DNA from: Aporrectodea caliginosa
Lineage: Eukaryota; Annelida; Clitellata; Crassiclitellata; Lumbricidae
Reading direction: 5' to 3'
Assembly: GCA_020284085.1 (NCBI GenBank)
Contig: JACEVL010001642.1
Location: forward strand, 901,001-965,000
DNA length: 64,000 nt
Numbering within the stretch: position 1 is the stretch's first letter; each line of letters opens with the position of its first letter. The translations under genes and the position numbers were made by a program. The notes under the pieces are model-generated. The model made no database searches and had not been told where the DNA came from. It saw only the letters and a list, made by a program, of their open reading frames with translations. Positions 32,009-40,476 of this stretch are shown one piece after another.

Positions 32009-33440
32009 CAGGGGCGTCCATCCTATGGGGGGAATGAAGCAGAAATCATTGGCTTTTCAGGGGGACAGAATTTTTTTACATTAAACGTCTGCTCAGTTTT
32101 TTCATTTAAGAAATTAATCGATGTGTTTTTCATTTGTAAAATGCTTTTCTTTGTTTTAAAAATCATTGAGCTGTTGTCAGACCGAGCTGATTATTAGTCT
32201 TCAATTTCATAATTTTGGCGTATTGTACATGTACATGCATAAGCGATTAGACTTCGAGGTGATTGTAAGCTTGCATAGGCCTATCTTACATAAAATGTTT
32301 CAGAATACTGGTTCCTTTCAAGAATCTTGCAATCGACCTCTGCTGACATGGCAGTTGCTGCTCAGCTGATACGTCAGTGCAGTCAGAACCTGAAACTGTT
32401 CAGAGAAGATGAACATGCATGGCAGTCTAGTTAAAGAAGCACAACGATTTGCAGCTGCCTACGATGTTGATGTAAACTATCTGGTTCATCGAGCAAGACG
32501 ACCCACCATGCAGGCACATATATTATGCCGAGAAAACTGATAAAAGGACAGTAAATGTGGTCCTCAGTAGCACAGACATCTTATTGGTGTTTTCTATACA
32601 ACACTGGATACGGTTGCTTGTCTAGTACCATATACAGGCAGTGACGGATCCAGAAAGTTTATGAGGGGGAGGGGCAAATGGGCGTCAGAAGGAAGATCGT
32701 AGAGTTACCAACAATTATAGTGGCCCACAAGCCAAAAGAGGTTGGCCACCTCTGACCTAGATGATGCAAGCACAGGCACTAACGATGATGACGAACAAAA
32801 CACAAATCTTTCGACAGGACAGTGGATTGAAAGTAGTTATGTTAAGCCATTACGTGTGATATGTCAACTTTCAGACTATCCCATGCAGGCTGATCACCAG
32901 CTTAAACAAAATCCTGGTCTCCCGTGTGGTGACCAGCTGCTCTGCTGAGCGAGTTGTGAGTTGCATCCGTATTCCGCATTGTGAAAAATCGACTGAGATC
33001 AACCATGGTTGACGACTGGTTTGCACCTCTGACAGTATTAGCCTGTGAACGAGACGCTACTCCATCACTGAAACTGAACGAAATTGTTGATCGATTGGAT
33101 ACATACTCTGCTGCTCTGAAGAAACACCTATTGTAATGTTAGAACTTATAATTAATAGGCCTATGTTTGTACTGTCTGGCCGCTCTGGCAGTATGCCTCT
33201 GTCTGTGTACAAGCCTTCGTATTTTATAATACATAATGTTGCTTGATTAGTGAACTAAAAGTTAAAGAATTCGATAATGACTTCAAGAAAGAATTCAACA
33301 GTAAAATCGTGATTCAAATTTGATAATCAAAATTTTCTCTTTTGTGGACAGTCGACCAATCGTCTGGGGCGGTCGTCGTGGGGGGCAATATGATGACATG
33401 AGGGGGAATGCTTCGAGCGTAAGGGGGGTGGACGCCCCTG
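32009..33440 (+). mobile_element. hAT transposon relic (1432 bp) nested in copy 1
   Basis: It begins CAGGGGCGTCCATCCTATGG and ends with the inverse of CAGGGGCGTCCACCCCCC. The 8-bp target duplications TAGGTAGG are exact (32001-32008, 33441-33448). Decayed transposase remains: MNMHGSLVKEAQRFAAAYDV near 32410, MATSDLDDASTG from 32742, and a stretch with VKNRLRSTMVDDWFAPLTVL ending near 33135 that resembles the C-terminal dimerisation region of ZBED/hAT transposases. Stops make it inactive. The sister copy is 41857-43288, also 1432 bp. Confidence 0.88.
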
Positions 33441-33935
33441 TAGGTAGGTGTGCTGGTGTTGATGGCTAATTTGTAGGTCAAACAGGCCATTTCGGATCTT
33501 AATTAATTGTCTCTCCTACTTCTGCCCAGTATTGCGACACTGTAGTCTCTTCGCTACATTGTCGCAATGTAGTCTGTTTGCTTTGTTTTCACAAGATTCA
33601 ATCAGATAAAACTCTTTCCACACTAGCTGAAGAGTGGAGCAATGCCAGAATCTTACACATGAAGTTGGACAGAAGACCGTATTTTGGCTGGTTTTAGTGA
33701 AGTGCCGAGTGTTAAGTTCCTATTTAATAAAAAAATACATTAAATAAATGTATGGAATGCTTTATGAATTGCTGAAAAAGTACCTTTTTAGCAGTTAAAC
33801 TTCCATGAAAGAAAAACATAGATTTTGGACAAAAAAAACATAGAATCATAGACGAGTCACAAAAAACATAGTTCTTGGAGGAAAAACATAGGAGTGGTAA
33901 CACTGGGAATGATAATTATGATACGAGATCACGCG

Positions 33936-34187
33936 AGTTTTATTTTTAGAAACAAATTCCCCATGGTCGAAAATTTGTTGCAAGTGGTATGTTAGGCCTA
34001 CGTAGCACTTACAATAGTCCCAGGTCCTATGTAGTAAAGTTAGAATCCTTATCAATATACAGACTATGATAAGGATTCTAAGTTTGCTTACATAGGACCT
34101 GGGACTATTGTAAGCGATGCGTAGGCCTAACGTAGCACTTGCAACAAAAATTTCGACCATGGGGAATTTGTTTCTAAAAATAAAACT
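33936..34187. repeat. Foldback (two ~120-bp arms) in composite copy 1
   Basis: Bases 33936 to about 34056 and about 34063 to 34187 are reverse complements with few mismatches (AGTTTTATTTTTAGAAACAA at the left end, GATAAGGATTCTA near the centre). No target duplication is visible at its edges. The same structure is in copy 2 at about 43784-44033. Confidence 0.85.
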
Positions 34188-34512
34188 GTCATCATCGCTG
34201 CCTCAGCTGCAAGCACAGGCATCGTGCATTACAATAATGATTTAACTGCTCAAACTTCTTTGCTTTTCTTTCTCGTCTTTCCTGATAAAAATATTGTCTC
34301 GCATGTCATTTTCATATTTTCGTTAATACGATACTTGAAACGTTGACACCATACCGGTAGCCTACTTCAAAAGTCGTACTGTCAGCCTATGGCCCGGACA
34401 TTATTTCACACGGACAATATCTCGCATGTGTCGTGCCAGATTCTGTCTTGACAACGAAAGTGGGCGGAGTCGGACACATCTCCACCCCGGACAAGATATC
34501 GCACCACACCGG

Positions 34513-35057
34513 CTGAAGGGCACGAAAGTGGGATGAGCGCAACTGTGTAGGCCTACGTTCCGCTATACTATATATAGGCGGTTACAGGGTCTGGTTACTT
34601 CTACTGCTTGGGTGTGCGCCTATCACAGCGGCCATAGTGACGACCTTGCTCAGTTTCTGATGAATTTGTTGGATGGAGTCCTTCACTAACGTTGCCCGTT
34701 TTGATTTTTAGCAAAGATCTTGGCACATACTAAGTAAGAGATATAAATTCTGATTGATTGATTGAGATATGTGCAAGGCCCTCGCCGTCTCAAGCGCCAA
34801 CTGCATGGAGTCATTGAAGTTGTGTGGACTCATCAGTGAGGTCGTATTATGGCCTATGATGGTCCAGTGCATGCGGTTGGATTATCGCTGCTGGGCGGTG
34901 GCGTTATATCGTGGATTGCGGACGCCACCGTCTGTCAAGGTATGCCATCGCTCCACAGTAATTGTAATTGAGCATTTATAAAAGTATCACTCAGTGAATC
35001 AGGGGCGCAACAGTAGCGACACAGTTCAGAGACTGAACACATGGGGTAATCTGTCAA
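34513..35057. other. Spacer, unassigned
   Basis: Begins right of the CCGG duplication of composite copy 1. It includes AGGCCTA palindromes (34546) and no recognisable gene. Confidence 0.4.
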
Positions 35058-36890
35058 CTGTAATCGTAATCGTAATCGTAATCTCCAAACTTCTAAAGCG
35101 CCACTCGAAAGCCAAGCACAGGGCACCAGCTTATTCACGAGCGCTGTGTCTAATCAGAGGGGTTGTCCAAAAGAGTAGTCCGAGGGAGGTCCGAGTCCGG
35201 TTTCCAGGGGATCAGAGAGGGCACAGCAGATGTTAAGGCGGGTGTCTTTTAGGTCGACGATTGGAAGGTACAGGATCAGATGAGTCAGGATAAGAGTTCT
35301 TGAAAAGCAGACTTTAGTTTCGAGTGGAAAGCCTTGGGGGTGATGGATAGAGGAGCCTGAGGCAGATGATGGTGGATGATTGGCGATGATGGTGGAGGAA
35401 CCGAAAAAGTGCGGAATTCAGGAGGTAGATCGTTCCAGAGACGCGGCGCAGTGTTGGATATTGCTCGGTTGGAGAACTTGAGATGAGTAGTGACCGGGGG
35501 TCTAGAAAGAGTGAGAACGGAGGATGATCGGGTAGAACGGGTTGGCTGGATGGTGAAGAGTTCGCGGAGATATCTGGGCTGGGAGTGTTGTAGGGAGTTG
35601 TAGGTTAGTGATAGGACTTTGAAGTGAATTCGCTCTGGGATTTTTAACCAATGGAGTGATTTGAGGATTGGAGTGATGTGATGATGCTTGGGCGTTCTGG
35701 TGACGGCTCTGGCTAATGAGTTTTGGATGAGCTGCAGACGCTTTAGTTGGGTGGCTTCAAGGTTGAGAAAGAGGGAATTGCAATAGTCGAGCTTTGAGTG
35801 GACAATGGAGGTAGCAATGGTGGAGGCAGTTTTGAAGTCGAGCATGGGTCGGATGCGGCGGAGGTCACGAATGTGCATGAAGCAGGAGCGCGAGAGGTTG
35901 GAGATGTGATTAGAGAAGGAGAGATGTGGATCAAAAGTAACACCAAGATTGCGGACAGGGGCATCAGAGGTCAAGGTAAGAGATGAAGAGTTAGTAGATA
36001 GGTGTATTGAAAGGTCAGGTATTTTCTTGATTTGGTCAGGAAGGCCGAGGATTATGAATTCTGTTTTGGAAGGGTTGAGGCAAAGCAGGTTGGACGACAT
36101 CCATTGAGAGACTAGGTTAACCACATTGAGTAGTTTTGCAATGGAAGTAGAAAAAGAGCTGGGGAGAAGGATATGTAGAGTTGGGTGTCGTCTGCGTAGA
36201 GATGGTGGTCAACAGAAGAGGATTTTATGAGATGGCTTAATGGTGTGGTGTACAGAATGAAGAGCAGTGGGCCCAGGACGGAACCTTGAGGGACACCACA
36301 GCAGAGCGGGAGGGGTTGCGAACAATGACTGGATGCTTTAACAGAGAAGGATCTGGAAGACAAGTAGGACTGAAACCAACATAGAGCAGTACCAGAGACG
36401 CCAAACCAAGATGAAAGTCGATGAAGAAGGAGGCTGTGATCGATGGTGTCAAATGCGGCAGAGATGTCAAGGAGACAGAGGCAGGAGACTTGCTGATGGC
36501 TGACGGCAGAGACCAGTTTATTGTACAGAGAGGCGAGTAGAGTTTCTGTGGAGTGGTGTTTAGTGAAGCCAGATTGGTGGGGGTTGAGGAGTGAGTTAGA
36601 AGAGAGGTAATCGTTTAGCCTGGAAAGGACAATTCGTTCAGTTAATTTAGATAGAAAGCAAAGGTTGGAGATAGGTCGGTAATTAGATAGGTTTTCCTTG
36701 TCAAGATTTGATTTTTTCAGAAGTGGAGTAACAAGAGATTGCTTGAAGACCATTGGGAAGTTGCCAGAAGAGAGTGAAAGATTTATGATTTTAGTGATTA
36801 CTGGAATGAGGACGGAGGCACAGTCTTTTAGAAGAGAGGTGGGGATAGATGGAAATCAGTTGGTCGGGGATAGATGGAAATCAGTTGGTC
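35058..36890 (-). pseudogene. CR1/L2-like LINE with reverse transcriptase, 5'-truncated
   Basis: Minus-strand frame 1 (about 36861-36115) covers LVTPLLKKSNLD, LSNYRPISNLCFLSKLTERI, LDISAAFDTIDHSLLL, CGVPQGSVLGPLLFILY and the catalytic YADDTQLY. Frame 2 (36124-35285) carries on with LCLNPSKTEFIILG, LGVTFDPHLSFSNHI, HSKLDYCNSLFLNL and ITPILKSLHWLKIPERIHFK to the end of the RT protein. A single frameshift near 36115-36124 separates them, and the 5' part (endonuclease) is absent. The 3' UTR runs to a (TAATCG)n tail at 35058-35082. The active-site motif is intact, so the copy decayed recently. Confidence 0.93.
36841..36890. repeat. 25-bp tandem duplication at LINE 5' break
   Basis: GGGGATAGATGGAAATCAGT plus TGGTC occurs twice in a row, 36841-36865 and 36866-36890, exactly where the LINE reading stops. 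Confidence 0.85.
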
Positions 36891-38696
36891 GGGCTCCACG
36901 TGTTTGCGTGGTCCCGTCACTTCCAGTTTTTTATGTGCATTTTTGTTTATCCCTCTGACGACATTTCTGGTTTTAGTTATATTTAACATCACATGCTAGC
37001 ACAAAGAGGGCCTCGCCGCCTCTGTTTAGTTTTTTCCTAAAATGGCGCTGTAGGCCTATAAAATTTTGATGACATTTAACAATCTGACCCTGACCTTTAT
37101 CATATCGTCCTCATGGTGGCGCGGTTGTTTTGCTTTTTTGACCACTGCACACGCATTTCCCACAGCGAAGGTAGGAGTGTCACGTCTTAGTATATTCTAC
37201 GAATTCTGATTTTATTACCCCGTCTAAACACCGTGCGAGGCCGAAGGAAGTTTCTGAAATGTATATGTTATGCGAACCGGCTTCCTCGTGCACAGAGGCG
37301 ACGTCACGTAGCGCCCTACCGAAGGCACTAATCAGTATCTCGACCTATAAAATCGACAAAAAGAGAATTAGCGGCTCCTATAGGTAGGTAGCCTATGTCG
37401 TCGCTATAAACAGCGTGTGCACCCAACGCTGCCGTGAGTGCACTCGTGTTTAGAGATCAATACGGGCCAAGGAGCTCGGCCTAGCCCTCCTGAGTCCTCA
37501 GTCGGGCGAACGATCGAGAGAGTCGCGAAAGACACATTCAAGCAAGCCTTATACCTGTTCCAAGTCTCGTTGGGCTTATTGCGTCCTCGATCGATAAGTT
37601 CACATTCGCAGAAATTCGTCTTTAATCATTATTTGGTAAGTCGCAATATAACCGAAATAAAGGTTAAACGGTATTTTTTCAGATATCAGAACAACGTTTT
37701 CCTTTCTGTAGGCCTAAAGCTCAGTTTTCGCCTTTGTCGCCCAGTAAATAATAATATGGTCGACATCCTGAATAGGCTACTATAAAGACGCAATGGTCTT
37801 CTGGCTGGAGCACAAAAACTTCTGCTAGATAGGCTTCAGACCTTCAGTCAGTAGGCTCTAGCAAGGCTTATAATTATATGCAACCGACGATCACATAGCA
37901 TGATAGCCTAATGCTGCTAATATTGTGCACGAACTGCCTTTGAAGATAGAGAGAAGTCAGAGAACAGGCGTTGAAACGGAAATTTAAAAATTCGCGCGGT
38001 TTAATGTGGAAATTTTTAGCCAACCGAAGCCCTAAACCTAGCTAGGTATAGACCCTTGTATGAGCCACTGACTAGAAAATAGGTCAATATATAGACTCGA
38101 AGATGTTTAGTCCGATTCAAAGATCAAATAAGTAGCTCCCTCGACACCCCACGCGCGTCTCTTGGCTGACAGCCTGACACATCATTTAACATCTAACTTT
38201 ATTGCTCTACTCGAAAGCATGCGCTTCGGGGAGATATAATTATAGCCTATTCGTTTTATGTATTCATTTTATTTTCTGACAGGTTGAACAGTTACAAAAA
38301 AGAGAAGATAATTATGGTCTACATGTAGGCCTATCTTGGCCACCGCTGTGCTGTCGGATAGCCTATGCAAATGACGCCGCCAGCCATGAATTTAATAGAC
38401 TTCCATTTAATTGATAGCCTGCGGTTAACGTGAGTCCCATTTACGAGCGTAGGAGCAACGGACTGCACGTTCAAGTTAACGATAGTGTCTTTATGATATT
38501 GTACTTGATAGTTTCGAATTGGGCATTTCAAAAGCTGCAGCGTGTTTTGAACAAAATCACAGCAATGTAGACTTACAGCCCACAGGGCGCTAACGTTGTG
38601 CGTATAGGCATAATTAGATCATTTGACGTTCAGGTATGTCCGATATTCAGTCGGCAAGACCGTATAACCAAGAATATTGGATCTACTATCGGTTGT
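36891..38696. other. Fucosyltransferase upstream region
   Basis: No repeat family recognised; several AGGCCTA palindromes (37052, 37710, 38330). The frame stays open from 38598 to the chosen ATG but has no earlier in-frame ATG. The promoter and any 5' non-coding exon are not identified. Confidence 0.4.
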
Positions 38697-39920
38697 ATGT
38701 CGCGGCGCAAGTGTTTACGCGTCATTGGATCCATCTTGTCTGGGATCCTGATGATGGTTTTCGTAAAGAGATGGATACTACACACGGCGATGAGAGGGAT
38801 GGCAAATGGGACTGAGCCATCACGTATTCATGTCCGTGATACCTCACTCCATCTCGAAACTTCAACGACTACCCAAAGGTCGATCACCCATACGGTTGCT
38901 GCTTCGAACCCTGTCAAAGTCCTGAATTGGACGAACCCCGCAAGTATTGTCAATACAGAGCAGCAGGGTAGCAGCACACCTCCTCAGCCTCAATCGTCAA
39001 CCGTTAAAGGTCAGTCTGGGGTCAGCTGCGAAGAAGTACGGAACGGTACTTATAAGGCAGCAGAAGCGGGGAAGTACGTATCACTCAGTCCATCGAATGT
39101 CGACTCCCGTCGGCTGGGCAACCAGCTGTTCAATCTGGCCGCCATACTCATGGTGGCCAGTTTAACCCAAAGGACCGCGTTGTTTCCTGCCGGCTGGCTC
39201 GACGACGCCTTCGATCTCGGCGTGGATCGCATAATCGGAGGCCGGGCGGGGAACCGGAAATGCCCGTGCTACACGTTCAGCGAGCGACACAGCATGTACT
39301 TCGACGACAGACTTCCGGTCCTCGGAGAGTTACCCGAGATAGGCTTACTGCTCAGCGGATATTTCCAGAGCTGGCGGTACCTTGAGTACGTTGAGAACGA
39401 ACTGCGGTGCAGGCTGAGGTTTCGCGAGGGAGTCTGGAAAGCGGCCGAGCGATTTCTAATGGAGCACAGACCGACCGAGTGGGAGACGGGAAGCTATGCG
39501 CTCATCGGGGTCCATGTCCGAAGGGCCGACTTCCTCAAGCCACGTCTGCAACAGCATGGATACACGACGCCGACAATGACGTACTTCCGTTCGGCGATTG
39601 GCTACTTCCGGAAGCGACATTCGCGCATGCACCTCGTCGTGACGTCAGACGACCTCGACTGGACCAAGAAACACTTAGCCAAGTTTCGAACGAGCAACGT
39701 CAGTGTGACGTTTTCCGAGAATAACACAGGCCCCGTTGATCTTGCGATCCTCACTTCCTGCCAGTCTCTGGTTCTGTCGACTGGGACCTTTGGATGGTGG
39801 GCAGCCTGGTTGGCCAACGTAACCACCGTCTACTTCAAGGACTGGCCGCAGCCCGGATCAGTCCTGGAAAGTCATCTCAAGAGGGAGGATTTCTTCCCAC
39901 CGCATTGGATAGCAGTATGA
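38697..39920 (+). CDS. GT11 galactoside alpha-1,2-fucosyltransferase, intronless
   Basis: A single 407-codon frame. The start is the first in-frame ATG (MSRRKCLRVIG); it is followed by a hydrophobic anchor at about residues 9-23 (VIGSILSGILMMVFV), the short-tail type II Golgi layout. A Ser/Thr-rich stem runs to about 125. The catalytic domain starts near RLGNQLF (139-145). GT11 motifs are HVRRADF at 273-279 (the HxRRxD nucleotide-sugar motif), VVTSDD at 314-319, and STGTFGWW at 361-368. The enzyme class transfers fucose from GDP-fucose to the 2-OH of terminal galactose, as human FUT1/FUT2 do. It is longer than the human enzymes because of the stem. The gene lies between a truncated LINE and a LINE split by a transposon; neighbours give no functional clue. 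Exact acceptor specificity cannot be read from sequence. Confidence 0.93.
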   Translation: MSRRKCLRVIGSILSGILMMVFVKRWILHTAMRGMANGTEPSRIHVRDTSLHLETSTTTQRSITHTVAASNPVKVLNWTNPASIVNTEQQGSSTPPQPQSSTVKGQSGVSCEEVRNGTYKAAEAGKYVSLSPSNVDSRRLGNQLFNLAAILMVASLTQRTALFPAGWLDDAFDLGVDRIIGGRAGNRKCPCYTFSERHSMYFDDRLPVLGELPEIGLLLSGYFQSWRYLEYVENELRCRLRFREGVWKAAERFLMEHRPTEWETGSYALIGVHVRRADFLKPRLQQHGYTTPTMTYFRSAIGYFRKRHSRMHLVVTSDDLDWTKKHLAKFRTSNVSVTFSENNTGPVDLAILTSCQSLVLSTGTFGWWAAWLANVTTVYFKDWPQPGSVLESHLKREDFFPPHWIAV

Positions 39921-40074
39921 AAATCCACGTACGTTGATAGTTTACGATACATCTATAGGTTGATAGGAGCGCCGCTTGTGGCTGCTGGACGGGTAGCTGT
40001 GTTTCTCGGTTTGGCTGCTACTTTCGTCAGCTCCGCCTTCTGAGCTGCTGCTTAATTAGTCAGCTCCTCCGCAT

Positions 40075-40476
40075 TTCGAGGCTGCGAGAGCGGTCGTTGC
40101 CGCTTTCGTCACCTCTCAGGTTGACCGCTGCAACAGCCTACTGGTTGGTGCGCCCAAGTGCCTCTTCGATTGCCTGCAGTCCGTTCTCAGAGCTGCTGCG
40201 ATCGAGGCTGCTATGCTACCGGAGGAAATATGATCATATCACGCCGCTCCTCAGTGATGTTCTGCACTGGCTGCCAGTCTCTCTACGTATTGAGTTCAAA
40301 CTCTGTTTGCTGGTTTACAAGTCACTTCATGGGGCCGCGCCTGAGTATTTGCGCGATGACTGCATTGGGACGCATTCTTCCGCCACCGGGTTGCGACTGC
40401 GATCGCTCGAGAAAAGCAATCTTCGCGTAAAACGGATGAGAACCCGTTTTGGCGATCGCACTTTCTCGGCGGCCGG
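40075..40476 (+). pseudogene. LINE reverse transcriptase, part 1 (split by transposon)
   Basis: Plus-strand RT C-terminal region: VTSQVDRCNSLLVGAPKCLF near 40110-40165, then after a frameshift near 40228 HITPLLSDVLHWLPVSLRIE, LLVYKSLHGAAPEYL and FGDRTFSAAG. The frame stops abruptly at 40476, where composite transposon copy 2 begins. The continuation is at 44355. It is 5'-truncated and belongs to the CR1/L2-like group. Confidence 0.88.

Larger units (their letters stand above)
30632..34508. mobile_element. Composite TIR transposon, copy 1 (3877 bp)
   Basis: The termini are 39-bp inverted repeats with four mismatches (left TGTGATGCTATATGTTGTCC, right end inverted TGTGGTGCGATATCTTGTCC). CCGG flanks both ends (30628-30631, 34509-34512). 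A second copy with the same boundaries is at 40477-44354, differing by three small indels (+3, -1, -1) and almost no substitutions that I can see. Inside, in order: a LINE 3' tail (about 30940-31040), a minus-strand LINE endonuclease/RT C-terminal relic (about 31390-31650), a SINE-like segment (31680-32000), a 1432-bp hAT relic (32009-33440) and a 252-bp foldback (33936-34187). No transposase for the outer element is recognisable, so it is non-autonomous. TGT...ACA ends with a 4-bp duplication recall integrase-type (Ginger-like) DNA transposons; that assignment is inference. Confidence 0.92.

Noticed and set aside
38598..38696. Longer fucosyltransferase start at 38598
   Set aside because: That codon is GTG and no upstream in-frame ATG exists; ATG 38697 precedes a typical type II anchor.
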